A stretch of DNA of 64,000 nucleotides from Adiantum capillus-veneris. Its lineage: Eukaryota > Streptophyta > Polypodiopsida > Polypodiales > Pteridaceae. How positions within the stretch are numbered: the stretch's first letter is position 1; every line of letters begins with the position of its first letter. The notes under the pieces are model-generated. The model saw only the letters and a list, made by a program, of their open reading frames with translations, did no database searches and had not been told where the DNA came from. The translations under genes and the position numbers were made by a program. This document shows, piece after piece, positions 46,101-59,523 of the stretch. The stretch covers positions 54,855,768 to 54,919,767 of the forward strand of contig CM043944.1 in NCBI GenBank assembly GCA_014529385.2. Direction: 5' to 3'.

Positions 46101-49053
46101 CAGTGGTCTCCAAGTGACTACATTTCCAAATAAGAATCTCCTCAAGTACTTATTGTGATGTCGAAAATACACCACATTAGGCATAAACATTGTCCAAATC
46201 TTCACCAGGCACACCTATTTTGGCAATTGTATCGTATTTTTCATACATATCAAGAAATTAATTTCCAATCACAATATTAGGAGTACAGATCCATCAATGA
46301 ATTTCCAAGCCCAACATTTGGGATACATATTAATCAAAACATTTCTTGCAACAACCAATAGCATTGAGGGCCCGGAAAAATACTTAAAATAATATACTAC
46401 ATGACATAGAACAATAGATTTGTATACCTGGAAAACTCTACAAGCACATAATCGACACAAAATACGATTTGAGAGTGAGATAGAGTGAAAGAGCACATGC
46501 AAGTGCACCTACGAGGGCGGAGTGCTACAAAGAAACATCGAGAGAGGATATGTGAGAAGAGAGAAGAAGGATGATGACACTGGGTGGAATATCCCCCCAT
46601 GCAAGAGTGAGTATTTCCCTCTTGCACATATTTATTTATAGATATCTTGAGTGCTAAAAAATGGATACAAATTGTCGGCCCGGACATAATAATTACCATA
46701 GCTCGTAAATAGCACTTAAATAAAAACTATCCATAAATGTGATATGGTTTTGGGTAGCCCATATCTCACTCTTGCTTTTACCACCTGCCAACTATAGTGA
46801 TTAACTATATATATTAGTTTCCATTACATGCCTCTCAATCAGGAAGCAACTGTCCTCACTTATTAAGTTAAGAATTTGCAAACTTGTCAAAAAATGATCA
46901 AAATTATGTGTGAAAAATATAATTTTTGTCCTCATAACTAGTATGAAATATGAAAAGAATCAACATAGACTATACTCATCTTGCACATAAAAAGTTTTGT
47001 TAAATGACTTGAGGAGTAGACATTTTTTCATGATTTCCATGTTGATAGAGAAGCACAACACTACATCCCTCACTCACACACTTAGTAATCACAGTAATGC
47101 AAGGCTAAGTGAGAGAAGTAAGAATCTCTCACCATTTATATAGGTAGCATCTGGTAAGAGGACTCCAACAAGGCGTCAGCTTCATAAGATCTTCAAAGTT
47201 TGCAGAGTATCCTAGTAATCCAGCTAGAGATTCCACAGTCCAAAGAGTATGCAAGAGCCCAAGGTATGTAGACCTTTGCAGGAAGCTGTGTGAGTATTTC
47301 CTTAGTAGTGGCGTAGGGGAAATAACCCATATGTAGGGTCGGTTCATAACATTAGGAGATATGGACCATGGTCAATCAAGATCAAAATGGGGTACAAAGA
47401 GTTAAGTTACCATGCGTCTTGAGAGGAGACAGAGATAAATAAGCAGCAGACCATCAAAGAGGAAAATGAGAAGAGAATGTTGGAACTCAAGGGTGGTAGA
47501 GATCTAGAGTAGTAGGCATCATACTCAAAAAATCTCAGCCTCGATGTAGCACACGAGGGAAAAGATATAGTTATAGTTAGTACTCTATATTTAAAGCGTG
47601 GGTGGTAGTTGAAGTTTCCACAAAAAGCACCCCAAGCCAGCATATTAGTCCAAATAAGGTGAGCTCCCACCAATAGGCAACATGATTAGAACAAGTAACA
47701 ACCTAACCACTAGACAAAATAACTATCAGTTCCATTATATCATGGGAGATAGAAGAGGAAAGGCCCATATTCACAAATTGAGGACAATATAAATAGAAAG
47801 GAATTATGGTAGTTACTCATAAGACAAAAAATCTATCACTTTCCTTATACCCATCAAAAGCGAGATTCACACATGAGGAAAGTATTAGGTCCCAATTTCT
47901 GGAAATCAGCATACAACACAACAACCCTCAAGGTTGTCATGTACAAGCTAGAATATCCTATTGAGGAGAATGCAAGGTAATTGTAGTAGAGTCATCAGAA
48001 GCCTATAGCAAGAAAAAGAAATAGTCAAGTCTAATGACCAAGTATGTGTACCACCATCAACTCCAACTAGAAGAATAAAATTAGTTTTAGATAAATCTAA
48101 GAATAACCAAAAAGCTTTTTGTTAATCATCCTCAATATAACCATCAAGGTATTAGTAAGACCGTAGGGAAGACAAACATGCGAATAACCCCCCAACCATC
48201 CTATGTATAGGCTCTTGGCCCTCTTCCATATATAGACCCCTTTACTGCATGTGTGTTCGGCACATTGCCAGGGCCGTGTCCACCTAGTCCTACCCTAGGC
48301 GTGACATTACTCTCCCCTTGGAGAAGTGTTTTTGTCCTCGAAAACACAAGTGGTGGTATCTTTATAAGAACACTAATGTTTTCCACTGTGGCATCCCTCA
48401 TGGATCCAACGGTTCATTGGATTGGAACCCAGTTCATTTGGCGGTTCAATGAAATGTTGTCCCTATGCAACCGTCTTGATTAACCGACCCATAACCAACA
48501 TAGCGTGGAACTCCATTTAGAACTCAATTGAGTATGCTACAGGAGTTATCACAACTAAAAGGTGTCTAAATGCATACCCAACTTTCAAACTTTCTAAAGG
48601 TATTGGAACGTGCAATAATACCTCTACTCAACTTTCCATGAAAGTAACATGCTGATATACTTATCAAGACCAACCAAGTCCATGAATTGCTGTTGTTCCT
48701 TGTCAATAACCAACCTCATCCAAACTAATAATCAAGGTTGATAACCTGAGAATAATAGGCAGAGACTAAAACTAGTTGCAGCATGCCTTTCTTCATGCAA
48801 AACAAACTCCCAACCAGAAAGGTAACCAATCCTGTTGTGTCGCTTCTTGCTAACATATGCACTTAGCATATCCTTTAGCGTGGTTAACTAATGTATGTGC
48901 TTAGCATATCCTTTAGTACTAAATAGAATGCTTGTAAGCTGCCCATCCAACGTGGGATGAATAGCAGAGAATAAGAGTGAGGTGCTTTCCCCAATCAATT
49001 ACAAACAGCCTTCCATGCCTGATGATAACCTACAACTCACCAAGTGAGGTTCC
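43182..49053. other. 5.9 kb with no supportable gene
   Basis: AT-rich, many short frames, none with a recognisable domain. Notable only for a C run of about 12 followed by GGCGCGCGG at about 45,722-45,740, and for a duplicated phrase, TGTGCTTAGCATATCCTTTAG-like, near 48,860-48,920. Probably decayed transposon DNA. Confidence 0.5.
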
Positions 49054-49245
49054 TGTTGGGGTATAAAGCCCAATGTGGTCGCCCAGGTAAGTGGGCGGGC
49101 CGTCAGGTATGTACACATATTCTTTTGTTAAAACCTAATAAGAACTCACTATGCTCTACACATTACAGTAGAGCGAGTTCACCATATCATCGTGCTCTTC
49201 TTCTCGCACTCTCTCTCGCGTCGCACTTCCGCTCGTACTCCTTCA
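49054..49245 (+). repeat. 5' LTR of the 49-kb copia element
   Basis: TGTTGGGGTATAAAGCCC ... TACTCCTTCA, 192 bp, TG...CA ends. It matches 54,412-54,601. Confidence 0.95.
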
Positions 49246-49247
49246 AC

Positions 49248-49259
49248 TGGTATCAGAGC
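49248..49259 (+). other. Primer-binding site
   Basis: TGGTATCAGAGC, two bases after the LTR; complementary to the plant initiator Met tRNA 3' end. Confidence 0.95.
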
Positions 49260-50341
49260 TCAGATCGAGGCTCGGGGCAGCACTACAGGAGGCTAGAGTC
49301 ACCAGCTCAGATTGGAGTGAAATTCGACAGGCGAAGACACGGCCCCAAATCCTGTGGGCAAGCTCGAAGGGATTGGTGTTCTCAGAATTTCATTCTGACG
49401 TCATCGCGGCCACCGTTCGGCTTCAACAAAGGTCTGCGCAGGCCATTTTCGACTACGTGGTCTCGGCGGGTGCAGATCCGACTCTGCAAATTTGGGGTTT
49501 TTGGCCTACGACTGCAAGTGCTGAGGATATCAACACTCCCAGAGTGTTGATTTGTGGCTATCTACACATCGAAGGACGGATTACACTTCTTGGAGGCGTG
49601 TCACATACGACGCGGGCGCATCTACACACAGACTGTAGGCGACATCCACTAGTTCATCAGGTAGCTTGTGTTTGCTGCTTGATATTCCAGATTTCATCCT
49701 GACATTGCAGGTACTTCCACATGGGATGTATTGTCAGAGATGATGTATGTTTGTTGAGGGTTTGCTGGTAAGGAGTCACGCAGCAAACAACCACCGCAGC
49801 GGTTACAGCATATAGTGGGAAATTTGTGAATGTATGACTTTGTGGGAAGTCTATGTACTATCAGATTTACTGCAGCCTTTGTTGAGGGTCCAGTGAGGTT
49901 TTATTGAGCTGGGGGATTCTCGAATGTTGAGATCCTTTCGGTGATACAGGTCTTGGAGCGATCCCTTGAGCACCCTTAGATAGGCAGCTAGGATGTATTG
50001 ACTGTGAGTTAGACAGTTGGGATTGCATATTTGCTTTACTGCCGTTGAGACATTGTCGGAGTCTATGCTTACAGGACAGTGACAGGACAGTCAGGGACAG
50101 TACAGGTGCAGGACGGGTTTACCCACAGCTTACAGTGTCAGAGAGACACTGTTTTTGAGCTGTTTTTGGTCTGTTTTTTAGTACACCAGAGCCATTTTAC
50201 AAAGGAGACTCTGCCGAAATTTATGCAGAATCTGAAGCTTTCTTGGTTCATTTGACAGGTTGATATTGGTTCAGAGGTCAGTTTCCAGGGGAAACTCTGC
50301 CGAATTTTTCCCAGGAAAGTAAACTACACTGAAGCGTAGCT

Positions 50342-53300
50342 ATGGCTGGATCACAGGACACTGCTCTTTACAATATCAAGAAGCTGGATGGAACCAATTT
50401 CCCATTGTGGAAGAAGCAGATTTGGCATGTGTTGGTACAAAAGAAGCAGATAAAACCTATAAAGCTCAAGGGGATAAAACCAGAAGATATGGACGAAGAT
50501 GAATGGAGAGAAATGTATGAATTGGCACTTTCTACCATTATGCTGACTTTGGCAGAAAGCGTTTACTTCAATGTAGCAGACGAGATGTCGGCTTATCAAC
50601 TATGGTTAAAGCTGAGTGATCTTTATGAGAAGTAGAGTGTAGCTTCACAGGTATACTGGCTTAAGAAGCTTGTTGACTTGAAGATGAAAGAAGGGACACC
50701 TATGTCCAATCATCTGAATGAATTCAACACAATCTATAGTCAGTTGTCAGCTCAAGGTGTCAAGTTTGATGAACCTGTTAGAGCTATGTTCCTGTTGATC
50801 ACATTGCCGGAAAGTTGGGACACTTTTCGCACAGCTTTGAGCAATTCTGCACCTCCAGATGGTTTGAACATAGCAGTTGTAGAAAGAAGTCTGCTTACTG
50901 AAAAAACCAATAGAAAGACAATGGACAAAGGCATAGGAACAGCCTTAGTTGTCAGGGGAAGGACCAAAGAAAAGTACAAAGGTGGAAAGAGGAATCAGTC
51001 TCGTAGAAAGTCCCGCAGTGCTAAAGGCAAGAGTGACATAGAATTCTACCATTGTGGCAAGAAGGGTCACATGAAAAGAGACTGCAGAGAATGGAAAGCA
51101 GAAAAAGGCAAAGAGAAAGCTGAAGACCATGGTGAGAAGAACAAGTCCTCAGTGAAGATTCAAGAAATAAATGTGACAAACACTGTTGCAGAGGATGACA
51201 GTCTAGTGACAGGAGACATCTACTTCTTGAAGAATACAATGGACTCAGCTCTTCTTACAGCATCTGATGGAAATGCACTGAGTGACTGGATTATAGACTC
51301 AGGGGCATCACTTCATGTGTCTCCAAACAAGGAGTGGTTTACCTCTTATGTGACCACTAAAGATCATGTTCGGATAGGCAATGGGCAGACATGTGAGATC
51401 TTAGGTGTTGGAGATGTTCAATTGAAGTTTCAGAATGGCTCTTCTTTCACGCTGAAGAATGTGAGACATGTTCCCGCAATTACAAAGAGCTTGATCAGCA
51501 CAGGTTTACTTGATGATGCTGGCTACGTCACCACTTTTGGACAGAACATGTGGAAGATATCCAAGGGTTCTATGACAGTAGCACATGGAGTAAAGTCTGG
51601 AGGACTTTACATGATTTATGTATCAAATGTCTCTAAAAATGTAATCAATGTAACCGAGCAGCCGAATGTTTCTTTGTGGCATAGCCGATTAGGACATATG
51701 TCCAAGAAGGGAATGGAAATCTTGTCTCGTTCTGGTTATTTGCCTGGCTTTTCATGTAATGATTTTGAATTCTGTGAACATTGTCTGTATGGTAAGCAAA
51801 CACAGCAGCCACATAAGCATAGAAGCAGTAGAAGAGATACACAGTTGGCACTTGTTCATAGTGATTTGTGTGGACCTATACCTAACCTATCTCTAGGGGG
51901 AGCTTCTTACTTTATGACATTTATAGATGATTACTCGAGGAAAGTATGGGTTTACTTTCTCCAGCACAAGGATGAAGCGTTTAGTGTTTTCAAAACGTTT
52001 GTGACACTTGTGGAGAATCAGAGTGGCAAGAAGCTCAAATGCTTACGCACTGACAATGGTGGAGAGTATGTTTCAAAGGCCTTTCAGGACTTTTGTGAGT
52101 CAAAAGGTATAAAACGTGAACTTACTGCTCCTTACAATCCTCCTCAAAATGGTGTTGCTGAGAGGATGAATAGGACCATACAAGAGAAGGTCAGAAGTAT
52201 GTTGTCTAATGCACAACTGCCAAATGGGTTTTGGGCTGAAGCTGTATCAACAGCTGTTCATCTTGTAAATAGATCTCCTAGCAAGGTTTTGCAGAAGGAT
52301 TCAGTGCCAGAGATGGTATGGTCAGGCAAAATGCCCTCATACAAGCATCTCAGAGTCTTTGGCTGTGAGGCATATACTCACGTTCCAAAGGAATTTAGGA
52401 ACAAACTTGAGCCAAAGAGTAGAAAGTGCATCTTTCTAGGCTATGGTAATTCAGATGAGATGGGGTACAGACTTTGGGATCCCGAATGCAGAAAGGTTGT
52501 CCGCAGCAATGATGTTCACTTTAATGAATCCAAATATCATTCTAAACCAAAGAGGGTTGAGGAGATTAGAAGAGTTTTCTTCCAAGAAGATGGACCTGCA
52601 CGTGCAAGACATAATGTCAGGGCTCAAGAGGAGCAAGGACAAGATAGAGTGGAACCACAGGTTGTGGCTGAGCCTGAGCCACCTATTGTGCGTAGATCTG
52701 GACGTGTCCCGCGACCTCCTGATAGGTTTGTTCCATCTATGAACTATGTCATGTTGACTGATTGCAATGAGCCTTCATGTTACAAGGAAGAAGTGCAAAT
52801 GAAGGACTCCGGGAATTGGCAATTGGCCATGCAATCAGAGATGACAGCTCTGCATAAAAACCAGACATGGAAGCTATTTAAATTACCACGGGGCAAAAAG
52901 GCCCTACCTTGTAAATGGGTTTACAGGTATAAGATCACCGCTCATGATAGTTAGCCAAAGTACAAAGCAAGGCTTGTTGCCAAGGGCTTTAAGCAAGAAC
53001 AAGGCATTGACTTTGATGAAGTCTTCTCTCCGGTGGTCAAAATGACTACATTGAGGTGCTTTCTTGCATTGGTTGCCATATTAGATTTGGTGTTGCACCA
53101 AATGGATGTCAAGACAGTGTTCTTGCATGGTGATTTAGATGTGGAAATTTACATGCAGCAGCCAAAAGGGTTTGTTGAGAAAGGCAAGGAAGATTGGGTA
53201 TGCCAGTTGTTAAAGAGTCTTTATGGCTTAAAACAATCATCGAGGGCATGGTACCATAAATTCCACAAGTTTATGCTTTCTCAAGGCTACAAACGTAGTG

Positions 53301-54322
53301 AGTTCGATCACTGTCTATATACAAAGAAGGCTAAGGATGGTAGTTGGTTGATCCTTATTTTGTATGTGGATGACATGTTGATTGCTGGCAAGCACTTGGA
53401 AGAAATTTCAGCTTTGAAGTCAAAGATGGCAAAATCATTTGAAATGAAAGACATGGATGAGGCAAGTCATATACTTGGTATGCGCACTGAGAGAGACAGA
53501 TCAAAGAAGTTGATTTGGTTATCTCAAACAGAGTATATTGACAAGGTTTTGCAACGTTTCAATATGGAGAAGGGAAAGGCATTGAGTGTTCCATTGCCAC
53601 CATATGTGAAACTTAGCAAACAAGATTGTCCTGTGTCTGAGGAAGAACAGGCTGAAATGGATAAGATTCCATATGCGTCTGCAGTGGGTAGTTTGATGTA
53701 TGCAATGATTGCTACTCGCCCAGACATTGCATTTGCAGTGGGATTAGTAAGTTGATACATGTCAAACCCAGGCAAGAAACATTGGGAGGCAGTGAAAGGA
53801 ATATTGAGATACCTGAAAGCTACAAAGAGTATGCGTATATGCTATGGGAGTCAAGAGATAAGTGTAAAGGGTTTTACAGACTCAGATTATGCAGGTGACT
53901 TAGACAACCGAAGGTCTATGTCAGGGTATGTCTTTACATTGGCTGGTGGAGCAGTATCATGGCGTTCTAGATTACAAGATTGTGTTACTCAGTCTACTAC
54001 AGAGGCTGAATATGTTGCAGCATCAGAGGCATGCAAAGAATCAATTTGGCTTAATCGACTAGTAACAGATTTGGGAATCAAAGAAGAGATGCTTGTGTTA
54101 TATTGTGATAGTCAAAGTGCTATACAATTGGCTCGCAATCCAGTTTATCACTCAAAGACAAAGCATGTGGATGTGAAGTATCATTTCATCAAGGAAATGC
54201 TCAAGGATAAGCAACTTCAGCTTGTTAAAGTTCACACCACAAAAAATCCTTCTGATCTACTTACAAAAGGACTTCCCTCAGAGAGCTTTGCGCATTTTCG
54301 CAAGCAGTTAGGTGTAGGGTAG
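50342..54322 (+). pseudogene. copia gag-pol, single frame with three stops
   Basis: 1,327 codons in one frame, with TAG at 50,633, TAG at 52,952 and TGA at 53,753 and no frameshift. Gag opens MAGSQDTALYNIKKLDG. The zinc knuckle reads FYHCGKKGHMKRDC, so the first Cys of C-x2-C is replaced by Phe. Protease: IIDSGASLHVS. Integrase: HSRLGH...CEHC zinc motif, then HSDLCGP, FIDDYSRK and the NGVAERMNRT region. [20 protein letters not shown] through LYVDDMLIAG. RNase H: FTDSDYAGD, TEAEYVAAS, CDSQSAIQLARNP. The last stop sits where the family has Arg in VSRYM, so a CGA-to-TGA change is likely there. The element cannot make a full polyprotein but could be mobilised in trans. Confidence 0.95.
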
Positions 54323-54400
54323 TACATCACTTCTCTACATCTCTTGTATATTAGCTTGTATAGTAGCTTCTCTCACACTTAAAGTACCACATTGGACTTT

Positions 54401-54410
54401 AAGTGGGAGG
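54401..54410 (+). other. Polypurine tract
   Basis: AAGTGGGAGG immediately upstream of the 3' LTR, as is usual for plant copia. Confidence 0.9.
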
Positions 54411-54411
54411 T

Positions 54412-54601
54412 TGTTGGGGTATAAAGCCCAATGTGGTCGCCCAGGTAAGTGGGCGGGCCGCCAGGTATGTACACATATTCTTTTTTTAAAACCTAATAAG
54501 AACTCACTATGCTCTACACATTACAGTAGAGCGAGTTCACCATATCATCGTGCTCTTCTTCTCGCACTCTCTCTCGCGTCGCACTTCCTCGTACTCCTTC
54601 A
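54412..54601 (+). repeat. 3' LTR of the 49-kb copia element
   Basis: 190 bp, TGTTGGGG...CTTCA. Two bases shorter than the 5' LTR. Confidence 0.95.
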
Positions 54602-57600
54602 GTTTCGGTTGTATACTTGATGTGAATCTGACCGAAGTAAACTCATAGAGTTTAGATCATCTAGTCACCCATACTAAACCATTATCGTGTGTGGCCGAGT
54701 GTGAACTCATAGTAAATATGCAAGAGAGATTTCACTTGCAGTGTTAAAGGGTGCAGAAAGAGTAAAGTCCAGGAATTTGCATGCCGCTCCAAATAAATTT
54801 TTGTTAAACACTAGGGCCCATAACACCTAGTGTGCATGCATTTAACATAAACATATCCGAACCGCAATTCCATGAGGATACTTTCCACGATACGTATGTG
54901 AAAGCCTTGCAACGAAAGTTTGACCATAATAGAATGTGAAAACTCAGTCACACCTAGGTACCAACCATGAGACATTCTCAACACTTGTCTATTTGTAGAA
55001 ACAACCATCAGTTACGTGGTGGTTTCACAACACTTGTAATTGCAACAAGTCTGTACTTAGTACCCGACAATTTTTGGCCACTGAAATTGTTCCTAATATT
55101 GTGTGCTCCAAATGGTCTAACAAACGGATGTGACCAACACCTAGGGACTTCCTCGCAACACATCATTAGGAATTAGGCGCCAGTGTCAGTCCCAGAGACT
55201 CATATTCTCCACATGTGGAATATGTCTCAAATAAGGATGTCGGAAAAAAGGACATCCTTCAAGTACGAGATATACTTGTGTGTGGAGGTAACTGGAAACA
55301 CTCAGCAAGTGAGAGGGACCCTCATTACCATTTCTCCACACTGACTAAATTGAGCTCCTTGAGTTCCTAGACCATGTTGTATCCCATGTGACAACATGTG
55401 CCAAATCGAACCCTACAAGTGGGTTCATAACAGCATAATGCAAAAATGTATATTGCACACTACGGCTCAAAATACTTTGTTCTGACTTGCCCTTGGCATG
55501 GCTTTGAAATATTCAATTGTGTTTATACGACTTGAAAAGACCAAGAAAAGCATACTAAAAAATGGAATAACACCAAATCAATAGATGCATACCTGCGATT
55601 AAACGTTGTCGTGTTGTGGCACGTATATAGTGGGAACGGGCATTAAACGATTTATCTTGTGACTTTTTGACGCATAATTATACTTCATATAATACTCATA
55701 TGCATAAATAAAATCTTTCTACCATACCTTAGTATTACCTTTGAAGTAATATAAATGTACATTACTATTAGAAAGTACTACAAGAGAAGTATCAATGATT
55801 GTGCCTCTTTTTGTCTGGGGGAAAATCATTTGTATATTTCTTCTAATATCTCAGCTATACCCTACCATATATAAATTATTTTCTTCTTTTCACATTTATT
55901 TAATAATATAACCCTTCAATAATGCATACCTTCTTGGATACATACAAGAGGGAAGGGCCTACTAGAAGACTTTATGAAAAGGAAGATCCAAAGCTTCTTG
56001 GATCATCCCAATTTGAAAATCCCGACCTAAGGGTGTGGATAAAAGGCCAAAACCAATTCAAGCTCTTTTAGTAGGCCAATTTTGCCTTTTGAAGCATGTC
56101 AATCCGAGTTACAGGTCAAAAGTTACAGGGAAACCAGTGAAAAACCCTCTCACAACTACACTGCAAGAAGAGATGGTAAACAGGTGAATCAAGTGAAAAG
56201 AGGTAATCTTGGTCTTTTTCCATAAAATAAGATATTTGGAGGATAAAATACATAAGCATGTGAATGTGACACCTCAAAGATGCCTTGAAGGACAAGACAC
56301 ACAAGTTGGGACCCCCTGCTGGAGCCACATAGAAGATGCCTAGGTGGGGCCCACATACATCATGCACCCACATGGAGCCTCAACGACCAAAAATGCTGAA
56401 TTTCATGATATTTTAAGTCCTAATATTTCCCATTTTAATAAATATCCAAAGAACATTTGATTTGGGCTAACTCTTTAGCCTAATCAAGTGATTATGTAAA
56501 ACATGGCTCCCTCACCTATAAAAAGGGCAACCTTCTCTTCATTGAGGCAAGTTATGAGTGAGTGAGAATAGCTCAATTCCATAGTGATACACTCATCTTA
56601 GTGCCACACTTTCTCTTGAAGAAAGGCTGAAGTCTTGCCTCATCTTCTCTCTCCATTAAGGTGGTGGCGATTGCTCTCATGTAAGATATATGTTGCTAGT
56701 TTTACTTTCATTTTCATATCTAGTCCAATATTTGTCTCTAACCCTATCTCTATCTCTCATTATCTATCTTTAATACCACCACCACACTTAGATCTATCTC
56801 TAATTCTATCTTACTTCCCCTTTGATCTCTCTTGTTGTGTCCTAATTGTTTCATTGGAAGGTATTCAAGCAGCAGCCTTGTCAATGTAATGAGTACAACC
56901 TTCTTGCGGGAAACAATTATGAGCACAAGGTTAGTAACCATATCTTCATCTTCCACAATCATCTCTCTCTCTTAAGGTTCTCATTATCTTCCACAAACTC
57001 TAGAATCTCCTTGCTACTACAGGTACTTCTCTCCCCGCAGTATCCTTATTGCCTAAGGGCAACAATAGGGCTTGGGAGAGAAACTCTCTTCTTCTTCTCC
57101 TTTCACTTCTTTCACACCTTTATCTTTGACCATACTAGGTATATCATTGATGAATCACCATAATCCACATAGAGGTAATTTCTTTCAATGAGTCCATTCA
57201 GTGCAATCTATTAGGGTCAACATTTGGATTAGTCGAAAGATTCACTTTCAGCAACGCATAGTGTTTCTATTTGGTCCTGAAAGGCTCAACGAAATACTTC
57301 TCTCACCAGATCCCATCATACTACCTATTATTGACTATGACTTCTCTTTTGATGTGAATGTGGTTATTTTATTATGAATCAAGAGGATTTGTACTCACAA
57401 CTAATCCCAATCGCTAGACAAAACATATACATTATAGTAAGCACAAAGCTACAGTTCCAAAGAGCAATCCCCAGCTTATTTGGACAACAAAGATTAAATA
57501 TCATTAACTCATCCATTAACCCTTTTATCCTACCCATGATACGATATGATCGTAATCTCGATGTTTTCATTTTTGTTTTGTTCTGACTATCTTTCATGAG

Positions 57601-59220
57601 TTCTCTCCATCACGTGTGTGTTTGTAAGGAAAAGTGAGCGGCTTCTTTGGCTACATTTCTTCTTTAGCTCTAGAAGCTATGTTATCTACATCTTAGCTCT
57701 TCCTCATAACCCTTGAGCTTCCTCACAAACTCTCACAGCAAGAGGCCCGGTGCCTTCCTGGCAAGACCGCCTACTTCTTGACAACGTAATGTTCACTTAC
57801 CCGGCAATCCAAACCCTTTGGTTAGAATCTACGTAGTCGAACCCCTTAGCAAGACCCTTGATAGAAACTACTCAACTAGCAAGAACGATAACTAACATAG
57901 CCGATCGCGTACAAAAATGATTGGAATCAACTGGAAAATTTGAATGTGTGCACTGCTCCGTGGTAGATTGCGGACTTCTTTCCTTGAAAGTATAACAGTA
58001 ATTGATCAAAATGTGATCCTCAATGCCTATGGGGTTATTTAGTAATCACCCATTGGGTCTTACCCCAAAACTGTGCTTCCATAGACACTCGTAGTGCTAT
58101 AGAGAGAGCGAGAGAGAGCGAGAGATCCACACAAGTGAAATGCCTAGCTCTTACAGACAACCATGTTGTTTGAAATTCTTGCTGCATCTATATGCCGTGT
58201 TATAGATCAAACTATGCGAGTGAGTTTATCAAACACTCAGCTCAATCGTCGCACCAAAACATGTAGTATTTACGGAATACCCATATGTAAAGGCAAGAAT
58301 CTTGCTTGGCCATTAACATTGATTGGGAGTCCACGGGGTAGATCTATTCAAGTTGGAGAACAATCACCCAAGGAAAGTCAATAGTTGGGTCTTACCCAAG
58401 ATCTGACAATGACTTTTAGCCAACGTGTGTGGCTCATAGCCCTTATGGCAATTAGTGTTCAATCGACGAACCAATGAAGACTAATTTAGATGGCGTTTTG
58501 CCCGATTTCTAGCTGAGAGTTAGATCACCTTGGCTCAGGCTGACTCCCAAAGAAAACATGTTCAAAAGATTCTTAGAAAGTTTTCATTATTCTTTGAGAG
58601 AAATAAGAAAAAGAGAGAAGGAGAGCATGCGGGGCAGAGGAACTTTTCTTAAACTATTATGATGTGTATAAAGGGTGCCCATGCTCATGTATATCTTATG
58701 CCTAGCGTGCAGCTTATTCTATAAACATGCAACAATCTGCCCGGATGATGCTCTCATCGAGAGAGGTAACAGAAATCACATCCATACGCACCTACCTTGT
58801 AGGGGTCGTGATTGTACAAGGAAGACCTAAATATGGCACTTTTCTTGTGAATTAAGTCAGAGATTTAGGTTCTTTTAGTGTGGTTGTGCATTGTCAGCAA
58901 CCAGAAAGCATGTTTAAACAATCCAGAACCTTTCTTGTCCTTGACAGAGTGTCTGGTGTTATAGCAAAAGCGTAATCTATGAGGTAGTGGATTTTAGTCC
59001 ACCTAACCAACATGCCTTGCAAGAAAAATTGTAAGACCTTGGCTACTATGATGGCCTCAAGCGTGAGATCCAAAACCATAGGTGCCTTGCACAGTCTGCA
59101 TTGGTAGTGATGCATCATAACGTGATGTCGCCACACATAAAATGGGAGCAAATTTCTAATCGTAGCTATTCCCCAAACTGGCGTGCCAATGCCCTTGATG
59201 CCAAGTCAATAGATAGTATC
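54602..59220. other. 4.6 kb with no supportable gene
   Basis: Short frames only. A TATA-box-like CCTATAAAAAGGGC at about 56,515 with T/C-rich sequence after it could be the promoter of an LTR or gene that I cannot delimit. A GAGAGC microsatellite lies at about 58,100-58,125. Confidence 0.45.
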
Positions 59221-59515
59221 TGTTGGAAGTAGGGTTGCAGAGAAACGCACACAACTTGGGAGAAGACTCAGGAAGCTCAAGGCACACAATAGAGAGTGTG
59301 TTTACTTAGTGTGGAATGGAAAGATAGATAGCCCTAGAGTAATGGGTATATATACAATGCACGGGAGAAATAACCTCCTTAAGAGGGAAAAAATGCCATG
59401 GTGGTCCTAATGTGTTCACACTCATCACTACCACATGTATATGGTAAAAAATCCCCCTGGAGTGATGCGGTGAACGAGAGCGGGCAAATGAGTAGAGGGA
59501 AGTGCCATGCCCTAA
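59221..59515 (-). repeat. Possible 3' LTR of the old copia element
   Basis: The plus strand begins TGTTGGAAGTAGGG just beyond the end of the pol frame, so the minus strand would end ...CCAACA. The inner boundary is uncertain and there is no second LTR to compare. Confidence 0.35.
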
Positions 59516-59523
59516 GGACATGA

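Larger units (their letters stand above)
49054..54601 (+). mobile_element. Nearly complete Ty1/copia retrotransposon
   Basis: Full architecture: LTR, PBS, a long leader of about 1.1 kb, gag-pol, polypurine tract and LTR. The LTRs differ at only about three places (one C/T, one G/T, one 2-bp deletion) over about 190 bp, so the insertion is fairly recent. Flanking pentamers are GTTCC and GTTTC, a target duplication with one mismatch. Confidence 0.95.

Noticed and set aside
49044-49702. Open frames of 168 and 109 residues near the 5' end of the copia element
   Set aside because: They lie in the LTR and untranslated leader; the true gag start is at 50,342.
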